Part shown: in pieces, positions 7,716 through 14,637 of the stretch | Position numbering within the stretch: the stretch's first letter is position 1 | How the letters are laid out: each line of letters starts with the position of its first letter | Assembly (NCBI RefSeq): GCF_017303215.1 | Contig: NZ_JAEMWU010000001.1 | Location: 186,001 to 250,000 of the forward strand | DNA: 64,000 bases | Direction: 5' to 3' | Origin: Microbacterium esteraromaticum | GTDB lineage: Bacteria; Actinomycetota; Actinomycetes; Actinomycetales; Microbacteriaceae | Position numbers and translations under genes: made by a program | Notes under the pieces: generated by a model | What the model was told of the DNA's origin: nothing | Database searches by the model: none | Seen by the model: the letters and a program-made list of their open reading frames with translations, nothing else

Positions 7716-8342
7716 TCAGGCGTACCGCCGGCACCATTCGTACATCACGACCGCACCGGCCGCGCTGGCGTTGATCGAGCGCGTCGATCCGTACTGCGTG
7801 ATCTCGATGTGCGCGGATGCTGCCGCGAGCGCCTCATCCGAGAGCCCCGGCCCCTCCTGCCCGAACAGCAGCACGCACCGCTCGGGCAGTTCAGCTTTGT
7901 CGACCGGAACGGCCTCGCCGACATTGTCGACGGCGAGGATCGGGATGCCTTCGGCGGCCGCCCAGTCGGCGAATGACGCCACATCCGGATGGTGGACGAC
8001 ATGCTGGTATCGGTCGGTGACCATCGCGCCGCGCTTGTTCCAGCGGCGACGGCCGATGATGTGCACGGTGTCGGCGAGGAACGCGTTAGCGCTGCGCACG
8101 ATCGAGCCGATGTTCATATCGTGCTGCCAGTTCTCGATCGCGACGTGGAACGCGTGGCGCTTGGTGTCGAGGTCGGCGACGATCGCCTCCATGCGCCAGT
8201 AGCGGTAACGGTCGATCACATTGCGGGTGTCGCCGTTCTCGAGCAGCTCCGGGTCGAAGTGCTCTTCGGTGGGCCAGGCCTCGCGCCCGCCGGGATAGGG
8301 GCCGACCCCGTGTGTGGTGTGCTCGGGGGTCTGCTCGTCCAT
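7716..8342 (-). CDS. TrmH/SpoU family RNA 2'-O-methyltransferase
   Basis: A 208-aa SPOUT methyltransferase predicted to methylate a ribose in tRNA or rRNA using S-adenosylmethionine. The three SpoU motifs are visible: NWQHDMNIGSIVRSANAF (motif 1, with the conserved N and R), LLFGQEGPGLSDE (motif 2) and QYGSTRSINASAAGAVVMY (motif 3, the knot with S-x-N-x-S). The protein is nearly all catalytic domain with a short acidic N-terminus, like many actinobacterial TrmH proteins. TACGCT lies exactly 6 nt before the ATG at 8342, indicating a leaderless mRNA. It is convergent with the small gene ending at 7699, with 16 bp between the stops. The target nucleotide is not predictable. Confidence 0.9.
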   Translation of the reverse strand: MDEQTPEHTTHGVGPYPGGREAWPTEEHFDPELLENGDTRNVIDRYRYWRMEAIVADLDTKRHAFHVAIENWQHDMNIGSIVRSANAFLADTVHIIGRRRWNKRGAMVTDRYQHVVHHPDVASFADWAAAEGIPILAVDNVGEAVPVDKAELPERCVLLFGQEGPGLSDEALAAASAHIEITQYGSTRSINASAAGAVVMYEWCRRYA

Positions 8343-8387
8343 CCCGTCAGCGTATCCGGCGCACGCGCATCACCGAACGGCGCGGGC

Positions 8388-8432
8388 TTTTAGGTGCACC
8401 GAAAACCGGCTAATCTTTCGGTGTGCCTAAAA
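8388..8432 (+). promoter_or_regulatory. Twin MntR/DtxR-type operators around the promoter of the metal ABC importer
   Basis: Two similar inverted repeats, TTTTAGG-TGCA-CCGAAAA (8388-8405) and TTTCGG-TGTG-CCTAAAA (8416-8432), flank the -10 hexamer TAATCT (8411-8416). The second contains the GTG start codon at 8423. They resemble DtxR/MntR-family operators. A probable MntR is encoded 4 kb away (12454-13086). Binding of the metal-loaded repressor would block RNA polymerase at a leaderless promoter. Confidence 0.75.
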
Positions 8433-9367
8433 CCAGTTCCCTCCTCCGCGCGGGCGCCACAGGTGCCGCCCTGGTACTCGCCGTGACACTGTCCGCGTGC
8501 GCCCCCGACTCCGGCGCCCCCGCAGGGCAAGAGCCTGCCGATGAGCGACCGACCGTGCTGACGACGTTCACCGTGCTCGCCGATATCGCACAGAACGTCG
8601 CCGGTGACCATCTCGCGGTCGAATCGATCACCAAGATCGGGGCCGAGATCCACGGCTACGAACCCACTCCGCGTGACGTCGCGAAGGCATCTGACGTCGG
8701 CCTCATCATCGACAACGGGTTGGGCCTGGAGGCCTGGTTCGCGCAGTTCGTCGACAACGTCGACGTGCCGCACGTGGTCGTCTCGGACGGTATCGAGCCG
8801 ATCGACATCGCCGCCGACGCGTACGCCGGCAAGCCCAATCCGCACGCCTGGATGAGCCCACTCAACGTGCAGATCTATGTCGACAACATGGTCGAGGCCT
8901 TCAGCGACCTCTCACCCGAGCATGCGGCCGACTTCACCGCGAACGGCGAGGCCTACAAGAGCGAGCTGCAGCAGGTGCACGATCAGCTGGTCACCGAGCT
9001 GCAGACCATTCCCGAGCAGCAGCGGGCGCTGGTCACGTGCGAGGGCGCTTTCTCGTACCTCGCGCGCGACGCCGGCCTCACCGAGATCTACATCTGGCCC
9101 GTCAACGCCGAACAGCAGGCGACGCCGCAGCAGATCACCGCGGCGATCGAGGCAGTGCGACGCGATGACGTTCCCGCCGTGTTCTGCGAGTCGACCGTGT
9201 CTGACAAGCCGATGCAGCAGGTGGTCGAGGCGACGGATGCCACGTTCGGGGGCGTCCTCTACGTCGATTCGCTCTCCGAACCCGATGGGCCGGTGCCGAC
9301 CTACCTCGACCTGCTGCGGCACGATGTCGACACGATCACCACGGCACTGCGCGGTGACACGCCATGA
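8423..9367 (+). CDS. Metal ABC transporter substrate-binding lipoprotein (Mn type)
   Basis: A 314-aa periplasmic-type binding protein of the cluster A-I (ZnuA/TroA/PsaA) family. It has a lipoprotein signal ending LSAC (C26) for anchoring to the outer face of the membrane. Probable metal ligands are H77 (EIHGYEP), H141 (NPHAWMSP), E207 (TCEGAFSYL) and D261 (VSDKPM). This His-His-Glu-Asp set is typical of Mn/Fe rather than Zn binding proteins, and the His-rich loop of ZnuA is absent. The GTG start lies 6 nt after TAATCT, so the mRNA is probably leaderless. First gene of a three-gene operon with 4-bp ATGA overlaps. MntR-like operators suggest manganese repression. Confidence 0.9.
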   Translation: MPKTSSLLRAGATGAALVLAVTLSACAPDSGAPAGQEPADERPTVLTTFTVLADIAQNVAGDHLAVESITKIGAEIHGYEPTPRDVAKASDVGLIIDNGLGLEAWFAQFVDNVDVPHVVVSDGIEPIDIAADAYAGKPNPHAWMSPLNVQIYVDNMVEAFSDLSPEHAADFTANGEAYKSELQQVHDQLVTELQTIPEQQRALVTCEGAFSYLARDAGLTEIYIWPVNAEQQATPQQITAAIEAVRRDDVPAVFCESTVSDKPMQQVVEATDATFGGVLYVDSLSEPDGPVPTYLDLLRHDVDTITTALRGDTP

Positions 9368-10119
9368 GCGCCGTTCCCGCCGAAGAAACCGCGATCGCGG
9401 TGCACGGTGTGTCGGTGCGCTACGGCGACGTGCGCGCCCTCGACGACGTCTCTCTGACGATCCCGGCCGGACGCGTGACGGGCCTGGTGGGCATGAACGG
9501 GGCTGGCAAGTCCACGCTGTTCAAGACGCTCACGGGGAGCATCCGCCCCTCGCACGGAACGGTGCGCGTCGGCGGACGCACCCCCGCCGAGGCGCGGCGG
9601 CGGCGCCTGATCGGATACATCCCGCAGAGCGAGGAGGTCGATTGGGCCTTTCCGGTGTCGGTGCGCGATGTCGTCATGATGGGGCGCTACGGCGGGCTCG
9701 GACTCACGCGTCGGCCGAGGCGCGTCGACCACGTGGCGGTCGACGAGGCGGTCGACCGCGTCGAGCTGGCGGATCTCGCCGACCGCCAGATCGGTCGACT
9801 CTCGGGTGGGCAGCGCAAGCGCGCGTTCGTGGCGCGCGGACTTGCGCAGGGCGCCGACATCCTGCTGCTCGACGAACCGTTCGCCGGCGTCGACAAGCGC
9901 TCCGAGGCCATGATCGTGCGCCTGCTGCGCGATGTCGCAGCCGAAGGGCGCACGGTACTGGTGTCGACGCACGATCTGCATGCTCTACCTGCGCTGGCCG
10001 ACGAGGCGGTCCTGCTGCGCCACCGAGTGATCTTCCACGGCGACGTGCGCACGGCTCTCGCGCCGCAGAACCTCGCGAGCGCCTTCGGCCTCGACGTGTT
10101 GGAAAGGGACGACTCATGA
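9364..10119 (+). CDS. Metal ABC transporter ATP-binding protein
   Basis: A 251-aa ABC ATPase that powers the metal importer. It has the Walker A motif GMNGAGKST (about residues 44-52), the Q-loop in GYIPQSEEVDW, the signature LSGGQRKR, Walker B ILLLDEPFAGVD and the switch His in STHDLHAL. The QSEEVDWAFP segment is characteristic of the Mn/Zn cluster ATPases. It overlaps the binding-protein gene by 4 bp (ATGA) and the permease gene by 4 bp, so the three are translationally coupled. Regulation is shared through the operators before 8423. Assigning Mn rather than Zn rests on the partner protein and the operator type. Confidence 0.92.
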   Translation: MSAVPAEETAIAVHGVSVRYGDVRALDDVSLTIPAGRVTGLVGMNGAGKSTLFKTLTGSIRPSHGTVRVGGRTPAEARRRRLIGYIPQSEEVDWAFPVSVRDVVMMGRYGGLGLTRRPRRVDHVAVDEAVDRVELADLADRQIGRLSGGQRKRAFVARGLAQGADILLLDEPFAGVDKRSEAMIVRLLRDVAAEGRTVLVSTHDLHALPALADEAVLLRHRVIFHGDVRTALAPQNLASAFGLDVLERDDS

Positions 10120-10982
10120 CCCCGATCGACCTGCTGCTGGAGCCCTTGCAGTACGAGTTCATGGTGCGCGCCCTGGCCACCACGGTGATCGCCGCCATCG
10201 TGTGCGCGATCCTGTCGTGCTGGCTGGTACTGATCGGCTGGTCGCTGATGGGCGATGCGGTCTCGCACGCCGTCCTGCCCGGTGTCGTGCTCGCCTACAT
10301 CGTGGGGGCGCCGTTCGCCCTCGGGGCGCTGGTGTTCGGATTCCTCGCCGTCGGCCTGATCGGACTGCTGCGCGGCACCAGTCGCGTCAAGGAGGACGCC
10401 GCGATCGGCATCGTCTTCACCACCCTGTTCGCCCTCGGGTTGGTGCTGATCTCGGTCACACCGAGTCAGACCGACTTGAACCACATCATCTTCGGCAACA
10501 TTCTCGGCGTCTCGGCGGATGACCTCGTGCAGGTGGGCGCGCTCGCGGCGATCGCGTTCGTCGTGCTTATGCTCAAGCGCCGCGATCTGACCCTGTTCGC
10601 TTTCGACCCCGCGCACGCGTTCGCGATCGGGCTGTCACCCCGCCTGCTCGGGGCCCTGCTGCTGGGCATGCTCGCCCTCACCGCGGTCGTCGCCCTGCAG
10701 GTGGTCGGTGTGATCCTGGTCGTGGCGATGCTGATCATCCCCGGCGCCACCGCTCATCTGCTGACCGACCGGTTCGGCACGATGCTGCTGATCGCCCCGA
10801 TCCTGTCAGCCTCAGCCTCGGTCATCGGCATCTACCTCAGCTACTGGCTGGACGCCTCGCCCGGCGGCCTGGTCGTGCTGGTTCAGGGGGCGGTGTTCGC
10901 GCTCGTCTATCTGTTCAGCCCGAGGCAGGGAGTGATCGGCCGGTATGTCCAACGTCGGAGGGTGGCGACCTTCGCGGAGTGA
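10116..10982 (+). CDS. Metal ABC transporter permease
   Basis: A 288-aa integral membrane protein of the ABC-3 family with about 8-9 hydrophobic helices, forming the channel of the importer. Family marks include SCWLVLIGWSLMGDAVSHAVLPGV near residue 30-50 and the coupling region AFAIGLSP around 165. It starts at ATG 10116 inside the stop of the ATPase gene. The ORF extends far upstream out of frame with known genes, so the start is set by this overlap and by the family N-terminus. It is the last gene of the Mn importer operon; the ArsR-type regulator starts 50 bp downstream behind its own promoter. Confidence 0.92.
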   Translation: MTPIDLLLEPLQYEFMVRALATTVIAAIVCAILSCWLVLIGWSLMGDAVSHAVLPGVVLAYIVGAPFALGALVFGFLAVGLIGLLRGTSRVKEDAAIGIVFTTLFALGLVLISVTPSQTDLNHIIFGNILGVSADDLVQVGALAAIAFVVLMLKRRDLTLFAFDPAHAFAIGLSPRLLGALLLGMLALTAVVALQVVGVILVVAMLIIPGATAHLLTDRFGTMLLIAPILSASASVIGIYLSYWLDASPGGLVVLVQGAVFALVYLFSPRQGVIGRYVQRRRVATFAE

Positions 10983-11032
10983 CTCGTTCCGCGGGGATCA
11001 AACTATTCAGCGCTCGCTGTACAATAAGTCAT

Positions 11033-11392
11033 ATGCGTGTACTTGCCTCGCGACTGGATGTCATGAACCGGCTCGGCCGCGCCATGGCGGATCCGACCCG
11101 CTCCCGAATCCTGCTGACCCTGCTGGACGGGCCGAACTATCCGGCGGTGCTGTCACGCAACCTCGAGCTGACGCCCTCGAATGTCTCGAACCACCTGGCC
11201 TGCCTGCGCGACTGCGGAATCGTCGTGACCGAGAAGGAAGGGCGGCAGAATCGCTACGCGATAGCGGACCCGCATCTCGTGGCAGCGCTCGCCGCGCTCG
11301 TTGACGTGACGCTGTCGGTCGACGAGAGCGCACCGTGTATCGACCCCGAATGCCCAGTCCCCGGCTGCTGCTCGACGGGGGAGCTCCGATGA
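11033..11392 (+). CDS. cmtR: ArsR/SmtB family metal sensor, CmtR-like
   Basis: A 119-aa winged-helix repressor closely resembling Mycobacterium CmtR, which senses Cd(II)/Pb(II). The CmtR ligands are all present at the same numbers: C57 and C61 in the recognition-helix motif ACLRDCG, and C102 in the tail. Three further Cys (C107, C112, C113) make an extended CxxxxCxxxxCC cluster not present in classical CmtR. The ATG at 11033 was chosen because it gives this alignment and lies 7 nt after TACAAT (leaderless). It overlaps the following transporter gene by ATGA, so it probably regulates its own operon in response to a thiophilic metal. Confidence 0.88.
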   Translation: MRVLASRLDVMNRLGRAMADPTRSRILLTLLDGPNYPAVLSRNLELTPSNVSNHLACLRDCGIVVTEKEGRQNRYAIADPHLVAALAALVDVTLSVDESAPCIDPECPVPGCCSTGELR

Positions 11393-12084
11393 CTGCGGCC
11401 ACCCTGGCGCCAGAGCGCAGAGACCTCCTCCGCCGCCGCATCAGGATCATCGTCGCGATCACCATCACCTGGAACGTCATCGAAGCGATCGTGGCGCTGA
11501 CCGCAGGCGGCATTGCATCATCGGCGGCGCTCGTCGGATTCGGACTCGACTCAATCGTCGAGGTGCTTTCTGCCGCGGCAGTTGCATGGCAGTTCGCAGC
11601 CCCCGCCCCGGAGAGGCGAGAGAAGATCGCACTTCGCGTGATCGCGGTGTCGTTCTTCGCCCTCGCCGTGTATGTGACGATCGATGCCGCACTGTCGTTG
11701 CTCGGTCTGCGCGAACCCGAGCATTCGCCAGTCGGTATCGCAATCGCGGCTCTAAGCCTGGCGGTGATGCCTTTCCTGAGCTGGTTTGAACGGCGCACGG
11801 GGCGCGAGCTGGGTTCGGCTTCCGCCGTCGCCGACTCGAAACAGACACTGATCTGCACGTATCTGTCGGCGGCGTTGCTCGTCGGCCTGCTGCTGAACAG
11901 CCTGCTGGGTTGGGCGTGGGCGGACTCCGTGGCGGCATTGGTGATCGCCGTGTTCGCAGTCCGCGAGGGCGTCGAGGCGTGGAAGGGCGATGTGTGCTGC
12001 GCTACCCCCGTCGCAGCCCTCACGGGCGAACAGCAGACCGACACGTGCGAGGACAGCTGCTGTCGGACGAATGCCACTGCCTGA
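11389..12084 (+). CDS. Cation diffusion facilitator-like metal exporter with Cys-rich tail
   Basis: A 231-aa membrane protein with about six transmembrane helices, probably exporting a divalent metal in exchange for protons. Acidic membrane positions occur in GFGLDSIVEVLSA and WADSVAALVIAV, like the metal sites of CDF transporters. The usual CDF cytoplasmic C-terminal domain is lacking; instead the last ~31 residues contain five Cys (DVCC, TCEDSCC), a potential soft-metal site. It overlaps the CmtR-like gene by 4 bp and is translationally coupled to it, so it is likely the detoxification arm of a Cd/Pb/Zn response. SD GGGGAG precedes ATG 11389. Confidence 0.82.
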   Translation: MTAATLAPERRDLLRRRIRIIVAITITWNVIEAIVALTAGGIASSAALVGFGLDSIVEVLSAAAVAWQFAAPAPERREKIALRVIAVSFFALAVYVTIDAALSLLGLREPEHSPVGIAIAALSLAVMPFLSWFERRTGRELGSASAVADSKQTLICTYLSAALLVGLLLNSLLGWAWADSVAALVIAVFAVREGVEAWKGDVCCATPVAALTGEQQTDTCEDSCCRTNATA

Positions 12085-12120
12085 CGCTTCGCCCGTGCAG
12101 CGGTTGAGTAGGCTCGACGT

Positions 12121-12450
12121 ATGCCCTCAGCACGATCCAACAAGCCGTCGCGCGACGATTCCGAGGCCCGCCGGGCGATGCGTCTGAGCACCTGGTTCGC
12201 GCTGGGCGCCGGGGCACTCGGTGTCGTGCTGATCGCCTGGCCTCACCTGCTGCCGGCCGGTGGCCCCTGGGTGCAGTTGGCTCTCGGCGCGATGACACTG
12301 TTCCTCGCGTTCCGCGCCCGCGCAATCGGCACCCGCGGCGTCGAGGACTACGACGGCCGCCTGTCACTGCTGGCCGCGATGGCCGGCTTCGCCATTCTGT
12401 TCTTCGCCGGCGGCGAGGCGTTCCGCCTGTTGGCGGCACTGGGCGGCTGA
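12121..12450 (+). CDS. Small membrane protein of unknown function
   Basis: A 109-aa protein with a basic, polar N-terminus (about 20 residues) and three or four hydrophobic segments (roughly 22-40, 46-64 and 80-107). No family was recognised with certainty. TAGGCT lies exactly 6 nt before the ATG at 12121, giving a leaderless promoter. It ends 3 bp before the MntR-type regulator gene and so probably shares its transcript. Any link with metal homeostasis is by position only. Confidence 0.75.
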   Translation: MPSARSNKPSRDDSEARRAMRLSTWFALGAGALGVVLIAWPHLLPAGGPWVQLALGAMTLFLAFRARAIGTRGVEDYDGRLSLLAAMAGFAILFFAGGEAFRLLAALGG

Positions 12451-12453
12451 GCC

Positions 12454-13086
12454 ATGGCATCCCCCGCGTACGACGACTACCTGAAGACCGTCTACTCGCA
12501 CACCGAGTGGCAGGATGCGCCGATCACGCCCTCGCAACTGGCGGCGAAACTGGGCATCGCCCCGTCGAGCGTGACCGAGATGGTCAAGAAGCTGGCCGCG
12601 GCCGACCTCGTCTCGCACGTTCCGTACGGCGCGGTACGACTGACGGATGCCGGACGCGCCCGCGCCCTGCAGATGCTGCGCCGCCATCGGCTGATCGAGA
12701 CGTGGCTCGTGCGCGAGTTCGACTACGCCTGGCATGAGGTGCACGACGAAGCCGAGGTGCTTGAGCACACGATCAGTGATCGGATGCTGGATGCCATCGA
12801 TCAGCGCCTCGGTCGCCCGCGGTTCGATCCGCACGGCGATGCGATCCCGGATGCTGAAGGGAACGTCGACCGCGAACCCTTCGTGCTGCTCGCCGACGCA
12901 CCCGCCGGGCACCGCGGTCGGGTGTTGCGGGTCAGCGACCGCGACCCCGATCTGTTGCAGCGGCTCGAGGGGATCGGCGTCGCCGTCGGCGCAGTGGCCA
13001 GCGTTGATGCCGATGGGATCGTGCTCGACGGCATCCGCCATGCCCTGCCCGAGGGCGCGGCAGAGGCGATCTGGCTGAGCGCATAG
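12454..13086 (+). CDS. mntR: DtxR/MntR family metal-dependent repressor
   Basis: A 210-aa regulator with an N-terminal winged helix (ITPSQLAAKLGIAPSSVTEMVKKLAA), the metal-binding dimerisation domain (HEVHDEAEVLEH, about residues 94-105) and a C-terminal FeoA/SH3-like domain. The residues that set metal choice are D8 where DtxR has Met10 and E101 where DtxR has Cys102, with E104 and H105 conserved. Asp and Glu at these positions are the manganese (MntR) pattern, although MntR's E11 is Lys here. It is co-transcribed with the small membrane protein upstream (3-bp gap). The twin operators before the ABC importer at 8388-8432 are its likely target. Confidence 0.87.
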   Translation: MASPAYDDYLKTVYSHTEWQDAPITPSQLAAKLGIAPSSVTEMVKKLAAADLVSHVPYGAVRLTDAGRARALQMLRRHRLIETWLVREFDYAWHEVHDEAEVLEHTISDRMLDAIDQRLGRPRFDPHGDAIPDAEGNVDREPFVLLADAPAGHRGRVLRVSDRDPDLLQRLEGIGVAVGAVASVDADGIVLDGIRHALPEGAAEAIWLSA

Positions 13087-13109
13087 GCACGGAACGTAGG
13101 CTGACCCAC

Positions 13110-13274
13110 ATGACTCAGGACGACCTGCTGTTCCTGGTGCTGATCAGCATCGGGCTGACCACGCTCGCGCTGTTCTCGTTCCGTCTGCTGCGCCGCGACA
13201 AGCGCGACAACCGCGGCGAGTGGTACGAGGGCCCCTGGGATGACGACGACCGTCACCGCGGGCCCCGCAGCTGA
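13110..13274 (+). CDS. 54-aa single-pass membrane microprotein
   Basis: A short ORF encoding one N-terminal transmembrane helix (about residues 5-25, LLFLVLISIGLTTLALFSF) followed by a highly charged tail (RLLRRDKRDNRGEWYEGPWDDDDRH). TAGGCT lies exactly 7 nt before its ATG, the same leaderless arrangement as well-supported neighbours, which is the main reason for calling it. It follows the MntR-type gene and is convergent with pyrE. No homologue was recognised; small helix-plus-charged-tail proteins often modify a partner membrane complex, but nothing here identifies one. Confidence 0.6.
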   Translation: MTQDDLLFLVLISIGLTTLALFSFRLLRRDKRDNRGEWYEGPWDDDDRHRGPRS

Positions 13275-13316
13275 CAGCATCCGATCGCGAGGCGGCACGC
13301 GCCACCGCGGCGCGGG

Positions 13317-13877
13317 CTACTGCGGGTCGAGCCCCAGGTCGTCCAGGTCGTAGGCGGCCAGCCACTGCAGACCCTCGGCCTCGATGGCGGCCTGCGCGCC
13401 GGTCTTGCGATCGACGATCACGGCGACCGCGACGACCTCGGCACCCTCGCGGCGCAGAACCTCAACGGCCTTCAGCGCCGACTGACCCGTGGTGGAGGTG
13501 TCTTCGAGCACCACGACGCGCTTACCGGCAACATCGGCGCCCTCGATCTGACGACCGCGGCCGTGGTCCTTGGGCTCCTTGCGCACGACGAACGCGTCGA
13601 GCGGACGTTCGGTGGCCACCGAGGCGTGCATCACCGAGTTCGCGATCGGATCGGCACCGAGCGTGAGCCCGCCGACCGCCTCGACGTCGAGGTCGGCGAT
13701 GAGGTCGAGCATGATTCGACCGATGGCGGGAGCGGCCCGGTGGTCGAGGGTGAGCTTGCGCATGTCGACGTAGTACGTCGCCTTCTTGCCACTGGAGAGC
13801 GTGAAGTCACCGTGGAAAACGGCCTCGGCCGTGATCAGATCGAGCAGGGCCTGGCGGTCGGATGCGAGTTCGGTCAC
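13317..13877 (-). CDS. pyrE: Orotate phosphoribosyltransferase
   Basis: A 186-aa enzyme that joins orotate to PRPP to form OMP in de novo pyrimidine synthesis. Visible features are the FTLSSGKKATYYVDMRK N-terminal segment with catalytic Lys, the flexible loop VRKEPKDHGRGRQIEG and the PRPP-binding loop VVVLEDTSTTGQSAL. Length is normal for PyrE. The open frame runs further upstream, but GTG 13877 (giving MTELASDR) is chosen because TAGACT lies exactly 7 nt before it and family members begin here. It stands alone, separate from any pyr operon, and faces the microprotein gene. Confidence 0.95.
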   Translation of the reverse strand: MTELASDRQALLDLITAEAVFHGDFTLSSGKKATYYVDMRKLTLDHRAAPAIGRIMLDLIADLDVEAVGGLTLGADPIANSVMHASVATERPLDAFVVRKEPKDHGRGRQIEGADVAGKRVVVLEDTSTTGQSALKAVEVLRREGAEVVAVAVIVDRKTGAQAAIEAEGLQWLAAYDLDDLGLDPQ

Positions 13878-13952
13878 GGCATCCAGTCTATTCGGCGTGC
13901 GCCCGATCCCGGATGCCGGATGCTGTCCTACGGTGGAAGAAGGAGGCCACAC

Positions 13953-14489
13953 ATGTTCTCGTACGACCCCTACGCCGCCCTCGCCGAGCTGCGCCCCGTC
14001 GCGCCGCTCGAGCTGCACAGTCCGGACTTCGCGCCCGGCGGGGCGCTGCCCGGTTTCGCCTGGTCATCGGAGCGCGCCGGCGAAGACCGGCATCCGACGT
14101 TGGAGTGGTCGCAGCCGCCGGCCGGCACCCTCAGCTTCGCCATCTCGTGCTTCGACCCGGACGCCCCGACCGGTTCGGGCTTCTGGCACTGGGCGGCATA
14201 CAACCTGCCCGCCGATCTGCGCTCGCTCGAGAGCGGCGACGGCACGGCGCAGAGTCTGCCCGCCGGCGCCGTCGTGCTGCCTAACGAAGCGCGCCTGGAG
14301 CGCTACATCGGCGCCGCTCCACCGGTCGGCACCGGTGTGCACCGCTACTTCTTCGTGGTGGATGCCCTCGATGTCGAGCACCTCGACCTCGAGGCGGGTT
14401 CGACACCGGGCGTGCTCGGCTTCAACCGTCACTTCCACACGCTGGCCCGCGGCATCCTGATCGGCACGGGCGACCCCGCCGAGCGCTGA
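13953..14489 (+). CDS. YbhB/YbcL family Raf kinase inhibitor-like (PEBP) protein
   Basis: A 178-aa phosphatidylethanolamine-binding-protein fold. The conserved pocket motifs are present: FDPDAPTGSGFWHWAAYNLP (the DPDAP...HW region) and GVHRYFFVVDALD, followed by a final FNRHFHTLARG. Bacterial members are small soluble proteins of unclear role, sometimes tied to kinase regulation or ligand binding. ATG 13953 follows AAGGAGG at a good distance. It is divergent from pyrE with about 75 bp between starts. The family assignment is firm; the physiological role is not known. Confidence 0.9.
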   Translation: MFSYDPYAALAELRPVAPLELHSPDFAPGGALPGFAWSSERAGEDRHPTLEWSQPPAGTLSFAISCFDPDAPTGSGFWHWAAYNLPADLRSLESGDGTAQSLPAGAVVLPNEARLERYIGAAPPVGTGVHRYFFVVDALDVEHLDLEAGSTPGVLGFNRHFHTLARGILIGTGDPAER

Positions 14490-14637
14490 ACATGCGCCTC
14501 CGCTGAACGGCGCAGTCTATCGGCGCTCGAGCGGACGCGACAAGCCGTAGCGCATCCACCGTCTCTCCCTATACCGTTCGGGGCGAACGTGACGAACCCG
14601 ACCGGGGCTCGCCACAGCAGCCTCACAAGGGAGTGAA

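Noticed and set aside
8877..10116. Long upstream extension of the metal permease ORF
   Set aside because: The extension overlaps the binding-protein and ATPase genes in another frame. The permease start is set by the ATGA overlap at 10116.
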